Positions 32,980-40,736 of a DNA stretch of 64,000 nt are shown here, one piece after another. Under the pieces are notes generated by a model, which did not search any database, was not told where the DNA came from, and saw only the letters and a list, made by a program, of their open reading frames with translations. This stretch comes from Microbulbifer sp. TB1203 (GTDB lineage Bacteria; Pseudomonadota; Gammaproteobacteria; Pseudomonadales; Cellvibrionaceae): positions 1,178,001 through 1,242,000 of the forward strand of contig NZ_CP116899.1 of NCBI RefSeq assembly GCF_030997045.1, given 5' to 3'. The stretch's first letter is position 1. Every line of letters begins with the position of its first letter. The translations under genes were made by a program, and so were the position numbers.

Positions 32980-34380
32980 ATGTCAATTATCACTTCCAGG
33001 CCGACCATTGTACGGCTGGCCCTGATCGCATCATTCATTTTTTCCCCACAGGCACTGACGCAGGATGAGGCCCCGCCAAGCAGCTACATGCCCGTCGTGG
33101 ATAAGGAGAGTTTCAGCGACACGCTCGAGCGTATGCGGGAGGAGAAACCCTCCATTGAGAAGCGTCACAAGGAGTTGCTCAACAAACGCTATGACCTGTC
33201 CGACAAGCCGGCGCAAGGGGTCACCATGAGCGGAGGCAAAGCCGTGCAGGGCGGTGTACGCGTCAAGCTGCCTCGCGGCACCAGTTGGGAGGATCTGGCA
33301 AAGATGTCACCGGAGAATATCCGGGAAAAAGAACTCTGGCCCGAGGGCTTCTACCCATTGCCACACCCCAACCAGAACGAAGGGGGGATGTTGTTCCCCC
33401 AATTCCACATCGACGCGATAAAGGACCAGGAGGGCAGGGACCTCACCCGTTTCGACCTGGATTTCCTGCTGCCGGACACCTTTCTACCGGAGTTCCCGCC
33501 ACCCATCTTCCTGACCACCCGGCCGGACCTCGGCGATGTCTCCCGGGGCAAGGCTGTCACCCTGACCAACTTTTTCGAGCTGTTCAACGGCATTCTCAAC
33601 CCAAAACAGCTGGAGGGGATGCGGCTGCTGGTGACACCTTTCCCGCAGCAGCAATTCAACGCCACCGCCGACCGGCGCTCGGAAAAGCCCAGCCTGGGTG
33701 TCGCCTGCCTGGACTGCCATATCAACGGGCACACCAACGCCGCCACCCACCTGGTGGGTGATATCCGGCCGCAGAAGCACCGGCACCGTATCGACACTCC
33801 CACATTGCGCGGAGTGAATATCCAGCGACTGTTCGGCTCCCAGCGGGCCCTGAAAAGTGTGGAAGACTTCACTGAATTCGAGCAGCGGGCCGCGTACTTC
33901 GATGGCGACCCGGTAATCGCCACCAAGAAAGGCGTCAATATCCTGGAGCGGGGCAGCCAGGTACATTTTATGGCTGAGGTACAGGAACTGTTCGACTTTC
34001 CTCCGGCGCCCAAGCTGAACCTGCTCGGGCGGCTGGATAAGAACAAGGCCACCGAGCAGGAACTGCGCGGCGAAGAGATATTTTTCGGCAAAGGCCAGTG
34101 CGCGGTCTGCCACACCCCGCCTTACTTTACCGACAATCTGATGCACAACCTGCGCACGGAGCGCTTCTTCAAGCCCAAAATGATCAACGGCCGCCTGGCC
34201 AGCGCCGATGGCCCCATCAAGACCTTCCCCCTGCGCGGCATCAAAGACTCGCCCCCCTACCTGCACGACGGCCGGCTGATGACTCTGGATGACACCGTCG
34301 AGTTCTTCAACATCGTGCTGGGCACCCAGTTGACTGAGCAGGATAAGAAAGACCTGGTGGCTTACATGTATACTCTTTGA
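32980..34380 (+). CDS. Secreted di-heme cytochrome c peroxidase/MauG-like protein
   Basis: This is a 466-residue exported protein with a signal peptide (MSIITSRPTIVRLALIASFIFSPQALTQ, probable cleavage after ALTQ or nearby). It has two c-type heme sites: CLDCH at residues 243-247 and CAVCH at 374-378. The C-terminal block FPLRGIKDSPPYLHDGRLMTLDDTVEFFN is typical of the bacterial cytochrome c peroxidase/MauG superfamily. The N-terminal 240 residues are not a standard CCP domain, so this belongs to a longer subfamily sometimes labelled cytochrome b6-like. AGGAG lies just before ATG 32980. Role likely periplasmic electron transfer or peroxide reduction; specific substrate unknown. Confidence 0.8.
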   Translation: MSIITSRPTIVRLALIASFIFSPQALTQDEAPPSSYMPVVDKESFSDTLERMREEKPSIEKRHKELLNKRYDLSDKPAQGVTMSGGKAVQGGVRVKLPRGTSWEDLAKMSPENIREKELWPEGFYPLPHPNQNEGGMLFPQFHIDAIKDQEGRDLTRFDLDFLLPDTFLPEFPPPIFLTTRPDLGDVSRGKAVTLTNFFELFNGILNPKQLEGMRLLVTPFPQQQFNATADRRSEKPSLGVACLDCHINGHTNAATHLVGDIRPQKHRHRIDTPTLRGVNIQRLFGSQRALKSVEDFTEFEQRAAYFDGDPVIATKKGVNILERGSQVHFMAEVQELFDFPPAPKLNLLGRLDKNKATEQELRGEEIFFGKGQCAVCHTPPYFTDNLMHNLRTERFFKPKMINGRLASADGPIKTFPLRGIKDSPPYLHDGRLMTLDDTVEFFNIVLGTQLTEQDKKDLVAYMYTL

Positions 34381-34482
34381 CTCTCTCCCGGAGCCCGGCA
34401 GTTCGAAGGAACCGCCGGGTTCCCCTCTTTGGTTCCGAGACAAAAGCCGGTAAGGTTCGCGCTCGACTTGCTGGAACCTGCA

Positions 34483-35487
34483 ATGAGTAAGAAGTTCGCC
34501 CCCGCGGCCGGGCTCGGCAACTGCCACCTGCAAACGTTGTTTCCCCGATTCCACCGGCCCAGGCACTGGGTTGAGACCCTCCGTACCTGGTATCCGACCC
34601 CGGACGGCGACCGGCTGGCACTGCACGCCCCGGCAGCCCTGGTGGACGACCCACAGCGCCCACTGGTTCTGGTGTTGCACGGCCTGGAGGGTTCTGCGGA
34701 ATCCCCCTATGTCCAGGGGCTGATGTCAGCCCTGCTGGAGCGGCACTATCAGGTGGCGGTGATGCATTTCCGCGGCTGCGGTGGCATACCCAACCAACTG
34801 GCCCGGGCTTACCACAGTGGTGACAGCGACGATCCCCGCTGGCTGGCGGGAGAGTTGAAAAAGCAGTTACCCAACACCCCGCTGATGGCTGTTGGCTACT
34901 CCCTGGGCGGCAACGTCCTGTTGAAGTGGCTGGCCGAGGACGGGGAGGGCAGTCCACTGACCGCCGCGGTGGCAGTATCCGCGCCCATGGACCTGAGTGC
35001 CTGCAGCCGGCGTATAGACTCCGGGCTATCGCGCCTCTATCAGCGGCATCTGCTGGCCAGCCTGAAAGCCAGTCTGCAACGGAAGGCAGCCAATCCGCAA
35101 TTGGCTACGACCCTGCCGAACCTGGAGGACCCGCGCAATTTCCGTAACTTCCGGCAGTTCGACAACGCCTTCACCGCGCCCCTGCACGGATTCCGGGACG
35201 CGGACGATTACTACAGCCGAGCCTCCAGCAAGCCGCTGCTCAAGCATATCGCCAAGCCAACGCTGATTATTCATGCGATCGACGATCCTTTTATCTGTCC
35301 GTCGGCGATTCCGCACAAAAGGGAAGTCAGCGCCCAAGTACAGCTTGAAATTAGCGAGCAGGGCGGGCATGTTGGCTTTGTCAGCGGCAGCCTGTGGCGG
35401 CCACACTACTGGTTGGAGTCGCGGATTCCCGACTTTCTGGCCGATTACAAAGACATACAATCACCTGGTAAAATCTCAGCAGTATGA
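34483..35487 (+). CDS. yheT: YheT-family alpha/beta hydrolase
   Basis: This 334-residue cytoplasmic alpha/beta hydrolase belongs to the YheT/ABHD1-3 family. It begins with the typical NCHLQTLFPRFHRPR. It has the nucleophile elbow GYSLGGNVLLKW (Ser), HGLEGSAESPYVQGL as the oxyanion-side loop, and FRGCGGIPNQLARAYHSGDSDD, a family hallmark. The acid/base residues are in HAIDDPFI (Asp) and QGGHVGFV (His). ATG at 34483 was chosen by homology start. Its stop overlaps the malic enzyme ATG by 4 bp (ATGA), so they are translationally coupled. Natural substrate unknown. Confidence 0.9.
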   Translation: MSKKFAPAAGLGNCHLQTLFPRFHRPRHWVETLRTWYPTPDGDRLALHAPAALVDDPQRPLVLVLHGLEGSAESPYVQGLMSALLERHYQVAVMHFRGCGGIPNQLARAYHSGDSDDPRWLAGELKKQLPNTPLMAVGYSLGGNVLLKWLAEDGEGSPLTAAVAVSAPMDLSACSRRIDSGLSRLYQRHLLASLKASLQRKAANPQLATTLPNLEDPRNFRNFRQFDNAFTAPLHGFRDADDYYSRASSKPLLKHIAKPTLIIHAIDDPFICPSAIPHKREVSAQVQLEISEQGGHVGFVSGSLWRPHYWLESRIPDFLADYKDIQSPGKISAV

Positions 35488-37163
35488 ACGACCCAATCAA
35501 ACGCCCCCTCTATATTCCTCACGCCGGCCCCTCCTTACTGGAAATGCCCCTGCTGAATAAGGGCAGCGCATTTACCCTGGAGGAACGCCTGGAGTTCAAT
35601 CTGATCGGCCTGCTGCCGAACAATGTCGAGAGCATTAAAGAGCAGGCCCATCGTGCCTATCATCAGTACCTCAAGTGCAAGAACGACCTGGATCGCCATA
35701 TCTACCTGCGCGCAATCCAGGACGATAACGAGACGCTGTTTTTCCGCCTGATCGAAGCGCATATCGAAGAGATGCTGCCGATCATCTATACCCCGACGGT
35801 GGGCGAGGCCTGCGAGGAGTTTTCCAAGATCTACCGCAACCACCGCGGCCTCTTTATCTCCTATCCCGACCGGGAGCACATGGACGATATCCTGCGCAGC
35901 GCCACCAAGGACAACGTAAAAGTCATCGTGGTCACCGACGGGGAGCGCATTCTCGGGCTCGGCGACCAGGGCATCGGCGGTATGGGGATCCCCATCGGCA
36001 AACTCTCCCTGTACAGCGCCTGTGGCGGTATCAGCCCGGCCAATACCCTGCCGATCATGCTCGACGTGGGCACCAACAACAAAGAACTGCTGAAAGACCC
36101 CATGTACATGGGCTGGCGTCACGAGCGGATCTCCCAGGCGGAGTACGATGACTTTATCGCCCAGTTTATCGATGCGGTGAAGCGGCGATGGCCCAACGTA
36201 CTGCTACAGTTCGAGGACTTTGCCCAGAAGAACGCCATGCCTCTGCTGGAAAAGTATCGCGACCAGCTCTGCTGTTTCAACGACGATATCCAGGGCACCG
36301 CGGCGGTTTGCGTGGGCACCATACTGTCGGCGTGCCAGGCGAAAGGTGAAAAAATCGGAGATCAAAAGGTTGTCTTGGTGGGCGCCGGCTCCGCCGGCTG
36401 CGGTATTGCAGAGCAGATCATCAAAGCGATGATAGACCAGGGGTTAACGGATGCCGAGGCCAGAGCCCGTCTTTTCATGGTGGATCGCAATGGCCTGCTG
36501 ACTACGGATATGGACGGCCTCTACGATTTCCAGGCCAGGCTGGCCCGGAACCCGAAAGACCTGAGGGGCGTAAGCGGCTGGAGTCTTCAACAAATCATCG
36601 GACAGGTCAAACCCACCGTACTGATCGGCGTTTCAGGGCAGGGCGGCCTGTTTACCCAGGGTGTTATCGAAACCATGCAGGCGGGTTGTACAAGGCCGGT
36701 GGTGCTACCGTTGTCCAACCCAACATCCCGGGCCGAAGCCGCTCCGGAACAAATCCTGGCATGGACAAACGGCCAGGCGCTCGTCGCCACCGGAAGCCCC
36801 TTTAAACCGGTAACGGTGAACGGAGAAACCTATCCCATCGCGCAGTGTAACAATGTCTATATTTTTCCCGGTGTCGGCCTCGGAGTGATCGCCGCGGGCG
36901 CGACAAGGGTGACGGAATCCATGCTGATGGCCGCCTCCAAAGCTCTCGCCAGCCAGGCGCCGATCAATACCACTGGTGAGAATATCCTGCTTCCCCGGCT
37001 GTCGGAGATCCGCGAGCTGAGCAAAAAAATTGCCTTTGACGTGGCCCGCCAGGCTCAGAGTGATGGCGTCGCCCTGGTCAGCGAGGCCGAGGATCTGGTG
37101 TCCGCGATCGAGCAGAACTTCTGGTATCCCCGCTATCGGAAATACCGGCGGCGGTCCTTCTAG
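35484..37163 (+). CDS. maeA: NAD-dependent malic enzyme
   Basis: MaeA oxidatively decarboxylates malate to pyruvate. The 559-residue protein starts YIPHAGPSLLEMPLLNKGSAFT, then has the malate-site IYTPTVGEACEEFS and GERILGLGDQGIGGMGIPIGKLSLY. It also has FNDDIQGTAAVCVGTI (metal site) and the NAD Rossmann motif VVLVGAGSAGCGIAEQII. The C-terminal ALSNPTSRAE-type block reads LPLSNPTSRAEAAPEQIL. Length and motifs fit the 565-residue E. coli enzyme. It overlaps the upstream yheT gene by 4 bp. A GCCGG-CAACGA-CCGGC hairpin follows about 25 bp after the stop but lacks a T-run. Confidence 0.97.
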   Translation: MNDPIKRPLYIPHAGPSLLEMPLLNKGSAFTLEERLEFNLIGLLPNNVESIKEQAHRAYHQYLKCKNDLDRHIYLRAIQDDNETLFFRLIEAHIEEMLPIIYTPTVGEACEEFSKIYRNHRGLFISYPDREHMDDILRSATKDNVKVIVVTDGERILGLGDQGIGGMGIPIGKLSLYSACGGISPANTLPIMLDVGTNNKELLKDPMYMGWRHERISQAEYDDFIAQFIDAVKRRWPNVLLQFEDFAQKNAMPLLEKYRDQLCCFNDDIQGTAAVCVGTILSACQAKGEKIGDQKVVLVGAGSAGCGIAEQIIKAMIDQGLTDAEARARLFMVDRNGLLTTDMDGLYDFQARLARNPKDLRGVSGWSLQQIIGQVKPTVLIGVSGQGGLFTQGVIETMQAGCTRPVVLPLSNPTSRAEAAPEQILAWTNGQALVATGSPFKPVTVNGETYPIAQCNNVYIFPGVGLGVIAAGATRVTESMLMAASKALASQAPINTTGENILLPRLSEIRELSKKIAFDVARQAQSDGVALVSEAEDLVSAIEQNFWYPRYRKYRRRSF

Positions 37164-37269
37164 AAGCTTTTTCAGAACTACCTTGCGAGCGCCGGCAACG
37201 ACCGGCGTTCGCCGGGGCAGCTTTCGAGATAGCGAGACGCCACGCAGAGGTGGAGCCTCTGCTGTCGCT

Positions 37270-38268
37270 TTAAATCAGCGCTGCCATTTTTTCCATCAGG
37301 ATGATGGTGGCATTATCGGTAAGACGCTGCCCCTCTTCGATATATTCCCACACCGTAGCATCGCTTTTCCATCCACCCTGCTTCTTGATCAGTTCAAAGT
37401 CCACCTTCTCTCGGGCAGCCGATGTAGATAGTCCGCGGCGAAAACTGTGGCTGCTTAAACTGGCAACAAAATCAAAGCCACAGGAAGTGCCAAGGCTTTT
37501 CAGTAGATCATTGACTGCACCCGGGCTCAGCTGTTTTGGCCGGACCTGGTCCCAGCGGTTGACCGAACGAAATACCGAGCCCTCAGTAATAGCCGCCCCA
37601 TCCAGCCAACGCCTGAGGGCAGTGGCAGGACAGATTTGCTTGTCCCCAAAGGGCAGGGCGCGCGTCAACCCCTCCCCGTCTTGATCGGTCTTGGACTTTG
37701 GCAATCGGATAACAAGCCCTTCACCCTCCCAGACCAGGTCAGAAACCTGTATCGCCACGAGTTCACTGCGCCGGAAGGCCCCGAAAAAGCCCGTGAGCAA
37801 TAGGGCGAGATCCCGCAACTTCTTCTTTGTCTCCGGAAGCCCCCGTAAATGGCTGGTCATTGCCGCGATATGCTGAAGACGCAGTGCTTTAGCCTTCTGT
37901 TTTGGCGTGCCATGTATACGCCGAATGCCTTCCATCGTTTTCTGTACCAGGGGATCGTTAACCGGATTGGCAAAGCCTTGGTACTGATGCCATTGAGCAA
38001 TGGCCGTGAGGTGTAGATCCAGCGTGCGCGGGTTGACCTCTTTGACACGACTGAGCAAATAACGAACAACCACTTGGCTATCGGCAGGAAGCCTTCCTCC
38101 CCACTTCTCGAACTGCCGGACCGCCGATCGGTAGGCTTTGCGGGTGTTATCTGACGTTGCCGCACGCAGGTACTTCTGTACTTCTTCTCCAGATTGCAAT
38201 TCCCGCGCACTTGTCGACGTATTTATGAAGGGAGTTGGTGATTGTGAGAGAGGGTGTTCTTTGTCCAT
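37270..38268 (-). CDS. Tyrosine recombinase / phage-type integrase
   Basis: This is a 332-residue tyrosine recombinase. The N-terminal core-binding domain (NTRKAYRSAVRQFEKWGG ... LLSRVKEVNPRTLDLHLTAIAQWH) is XerC/D-like. The catalytic domain carries FFGAFRRSELVAI (Arg I), KSKTDQDGEGL (Lys), SSHSFRRGLSTS (His-x-x-Arg), GGWKSDATVWEYIEEG (Trp and Tyr nucleophile). All six expected residues are visible. I chose ATG at 38268 rather than the outer start because the first 20 codons lie in the divergent promoter region. It is head-to-head with a KfrA-like gene. Integration at the 3' side of maeA is suggested by context, but no att repeats were found. Confidence 0.92.
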   Translation of the reverse strand: MDKEHPLSQSPTPFINTSTSARELQSGEEVQKYLRAATSDNTRKAYRSAVRQFEKWGGRLPADSQVVVRYLLSRVKEVNPRTLDLHLTAIAQWHQYQGFANPVNDPLVQKTMEGIRRIHGTPKQKAKALRLQHIAAMTSHLRGLPETKKKLRDLALLLTGFFGAFRRSELVAIQVSDLVWEGEGLVIRLPKSKTDQDGEGLTRALPFGDKQICPATALRRWLDGAAITEGSVFRSVNRWDQVRPKQLSPGAVNDLLKSLGTSCGFDFVASLSSHSFRRGLSTSAAREKVDFELIKKQGGWKSDATVWEYIEEGQRLTDNATIILMEKMAALI

Positions 38269-38414
38269 TGGGAAATGTGTCACCGAAAGGCCGCATTTGT
38301 ACTGATGGTGGGAAGAAGAGATTCGCACTGAAGATTCTAACCGACGATAAGTGTCATTATCGAGGGTTAAATAAAGTGCTTCAAGGAGTTATTCCAAAGA
38401 GTAAAATAATGTTA

Positions 38415-38433
38415 TATTACATACTACGTAATA
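38415..38433. promoter_or_regulatory. Inverted repeat operator candidate between integrase and kfrA-like gene
   Basis: TATTAC (38415-38420) and GTAATA (38428-38433) are complementary across ATACTAC in the divergent promoter region. KfrA-type proteins repress their own promoters through palindromic operators, so this is a plausible autoregulatory site. Surrounding AT-rich bases would hold the promoters. Confidence 0.45.
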
Positions 38434-38460
38434 CGATACGAAAAACAAGGAGACCGGAGC

Positions 38461-39549
38461 ATGGCACGCACAGGGGTTACTTATCTGGATATCGCTCAAG
38501 CTGCCGAAGCGGTGAAAAATCGCGGTGAAGAGCCGACAGTAGACAGAGTGAGAGCCGAGCTGGGTACGGGGAGCAAAAGCACAATTGCCCCCCTGCTGAA
38601 ACGCTGGCGTTCCGAAACGGGCAGCCAAACTGATACAGGCGGACTGCCCAGGGACCTGGTTGAAGCACTGAGAGCATTACACGATCGGGTACAGCAAGAA
38701 GCCGACCGGAAAGTGGAGGAGGCCAGGGAGGGTTTTGAGGCCACCGCCGAGAAGCACAGACGGGAGAAGGAGGAGGCCCGGGCCGCGGCCAACGGTCTGG
38801 CGGAAGAGCTGCGCAGCCTGAAGCACAAGTTGGAGATATCCGAGGAGCAGAACCGGAAATTGAAGTTGGCTCAGGAGGAAGCGCAGGCGGCGCTGGTCAA
38901 AAGCGAGTTTCAACGGGCAGAGGGCAGCGTCCGTATTGCCGAACTTAAGTCGGCTGTGGAAGAGCTAAAGCAGGAAAATCGCGATATACGCGACCATTTT
39001 GAGCATTTCCAGCAGCGGACAGCTGATGATCGCCAGCAGGAGCGCGATCAGTTCAGATCGACAAACGAACAGCTCAAGGGGCAGATAGCCGGCCTCACGG
39101 AACAGCTTGCTGAAGCTGGCCGCAGGCTCAGGGAACGCGAAGAGGCCGGTGATCGGCAGCAGGAGATCATAGCGACACTGGAAACTGAAAATCAGCAGTT
39201 GCAGCAGCAGGTCTCAGGATACCGCACTGAAGTTGAGGCCCTAAAGGAAAGGCATATCGACCACATAGAGGAGATTGCGGCAAAGACTGCCGAGATCAGC
39301 GCCCTGCAGGATAAAGTTACCTCTCTATCGAGCCGCAACGCATCTGCCAGCAAAGAGGCCGAACTGTTGCGGCAATCTCTGGGCAAAGTAGAGCTGGAGC
39401 TGAACTCAACCAGAGATAGAGTGAACCTGTTGACTGACGAGAATCGGGCAATCTTACAGGAAAAGGCTGTTATCCAGGGCCAATTCAAACAGCTCGAAAA
39501 TTCTTTACGAGAGTCACTCCCGAGTGAGGTTGAATCTGGCATGGAGTAA
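38461..39549 (+). CDS. KfrA-like DNA-binding coiled-coil protein
   Basis: This is a 362-residue protein. The first 60 residues (TYLDIAQAAEAVKNRGEEPTVDRVRAELGTGSKSTIAPLLKRW) match the KfrA_N helix-turn-helix domain of plasmid proteins. From about residue 70 to 355 it is an almost continuous alpha-helical coiled coil rich in Glu, Gln, Lys and Arg. Plasmid KfrA is an autorepressor that aids stable inheritance, forming filament-like structures; here the gene is chromosomal and paired with a tyrosine recombinase. AAGGAG precedes the ATG closely. The pair looks like a mobile insertion; a role in controlling the recombinase is inference. Confidence 0.85.
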   Translation: MARTGVTYLDIAQAAEAVKNRGEEPTVDRVRAELGTGSKSTIAPLLKRWRSETGSQTDTGGLPRDLVEALRALHDRVQQEADRKVEEAREGFEATAEKHRREKEEARAAANGLAEELRSLKHKLEISEEQNRKLKLAQEEAQAALVKSEFQRAEGSVRIAELKSAVEELKQENRDIRDHFEHFQQRTADDRQQERDQFRSTNEQLKGQIAGLTEQLAEAGRRLREREEAGDRQQEIIATLETENQQLQQQVSGYRTEVEALKERHIDHIEEIAAKTAEISALQDKVTSLSSRNASASKEAELLRQSLGKVELELNSTRDRVNLLTDENRAILQEKAVIQGQFKQLENSLRESLPSEVESGME

Positions 39550-39596
39550 AGGGCCAAGAGACCAGCTCCGCGGGCAGCACCCTATGGAGCTCTCCT

Positions 39597-39776
39597 TTAC
39601 AACAAACCAGAGGGCGATGATTTCGCTGCGATTTGGTGCCGGAGAACCTTGCCGCACGCCGAAAGCACGATGGCAAATATGATGAGTACTGCCCCTGCCA
39701 GCATGCGCAGCGAGGGCTGTTCGCCGAACAGCTACCAGGCGCAGGCGATGGCAGCACTGAGCCACTGCTGAAATTC
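39597..39776 (-). pseudogene. Decayed C-terminal fragment of an EamA/DMT-type transporter
   Basis: Read on the minus strand, one frame gives WLSAAIACAW-stop-LFGEQPSLRMLAGAVLIIFAIVLSA and ends at TAA (39599-39597). The pattern W-x-L-(F/G)-GE-x-P-S-x-x-x-L-x-GAVLII is the closing helix pair of EamA-family drug/metabolite transporters. It is broken by an amber codon (39734-39732) exactly where a Leu is expected, and no upstream transporter body is present. The fragment abuts the recombinase/KfrA insertion, so insertion or deletion may have removed the rest. Similarity is by eye only. Confidence 0.45.
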
Positions 39777-39778
39777 GG

Positions 39779-40285
39779 TCACCTGATCCGGCAACTCGAT
39801 GCCGGCGAGCGACCGCGAGACTTGCGCCGTATCGAAATGGCCTTCAGAGGGTGTTCGTCCATTGCTAGCGCCTGGCTCTGTAGCACGTTCTTCAACTGGT
39901 TGGCCACAATGGGGCGCGGTAGTGGCTTGAGCACGGCCATCAATACCACCCCGCCCACCAGGCACAGTGCCAGCAATCCGTAAAGCATGCGATGAGTGGC
40001 ATCGGCCGCTTTCATGGCGCCGATGCCGGCACCGATATAGCCCAGAATCAGTATCAGCTTGACCATCAGCCAGTGTGCCTGCAGCGGCGATAGCCGGTAG
40101 AGAACGGCGAGGCTGATACCCGAGGCCAGTAGCAGCGTATCGATCAGGTGGGGCGCGGGCCTGACCCATTTACTTTGCACAAAACGCGCCTCCATCTGCC
40201 GGCCCAGGAAGCGCACGATAAAGAAAATGATGGAAGTGGCTGCCAGGGTGATATGCAGCTGTTTGAGCAGGAGGATATCCACCAT
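39779..40285 (-). CDS. SirB2-family membrane protein with altered C-terminus
   Basis: The first 125 residues form a four-helix membrane protein of the SirB family: LLKQLHITLAATSIIFFIVRFLGR, HLIDTLLLASGISLAVLY, WLMVKLILILGYIGAGIGAM and LYGLLALCLVGGVVLMAVLKPL. SirB proteins are usually about 125 residues and end near the VLKPL position. Here the frame continues 40 residues with a basic tail (ending SRGRSPASSCRIR) that looks non-native, next to the decayed transporter fragment. It starts at ATG 40285, sharing a base with the nsrR stop (TGATG), so it is the last gene of the DUF454-nnrS-nsrR-sirB operon. Function unclear. Confidence 0.75.
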   Translation of the reverse strand: MVDILLLKQLHITLAATSIIFFIVRFLGRQMEARFVQSKWVRPAPHLIDTLLLASGISLAVLYRLSPLQAHWLMVKLILILGYIGAGIGAMKAADATHRMLYGLLALCLVGGVVLMAVLKPLPRPIVANQLKNVLQSQALAMDEHPLKAISIRRKSRGRSPASSCRIR

Positions 40286-40722
40286 CAGCCAATCCTCAGC
40301 AGACGCACCATGTGCTTTCCTTTCCCCTGCGGCAGCAGGTCCGCCAGGGTGTATTGATCCAGCACCTCGAAAAATGCTCCCAGCGCTTCGAAAATCACTC
40401 TCTTGAGTTCACAGGCGGGGGTGATCGCGCATGCCTGGCTATTGCCGAAACACTCCACCAGTGCCAGATCCTGTTCTGTGTCCCGCACCAGATGGCCGAT
40501 ATTGATGTTCTCGGGCTTATCGGCGAGGCGCAGGCCACCGTTTTTGCCGCGAATGGCAACCACGTAGCCTTTGCTGTTCAGATCCTGCACCACTTTCATC
40601 AGGTGATTTTTGGAAATGTCGTAACTCTCGGCGATCTCGCGAATGGTGGCGAGCTCCTCGCCCTTGAGAGCGAGGTACATCAGTACGCGCAGGGAGTAAT
40701 CGGTATAGCGGGTGATATGCAT
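40285..40722 (-). CDS. nsrR: Rrf2-family nitric-oxide-sensing regulator NsrR
   Basis: NsrR is an iron-sulfur repressor that loses DNA binding when NO attacks its cluster. The 145-residue protein begins MHITRYTDYSLRVLMYLALKG, then has the winged helix (TIREIAESYDISKNHLMKVVQDLNSKGYVVAIRGKNGGLRLA). The cluster cysteines are Cys91, Cys98 and Cys104 (ECFGNSQACAITPAC). Two NsrR-type palindromes (42332 and 42420) lie in the divergent promoter region of its own operon and ric-norB, which strongly supports the call. It lies 14 bp after nnrS and overlaps the sirB-like gene by one base. Confidence 0.95.
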   Translation of the reverse strand: MHITRYTDYSLRVLMYLALKGEELATIREIAESYDISKNHLMKVVQDLNSKGYVVAIRGKNGGLRLADKPENINIGHLVRDTEQDLALVECFGNSQACAITPACELKRVIFEALGAFFEVLDQYTLADLLPQGKGKHMVRLLRIG

Positions 40723-40736
40723 GTATCAATCTCGGG

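Noticed and set aside
37164..37269. Direct-repeat att sites for the integrase
   Set aside because: I compared the bases flanking the recombinase/kfrA pair by eye and found no convincing repeat.
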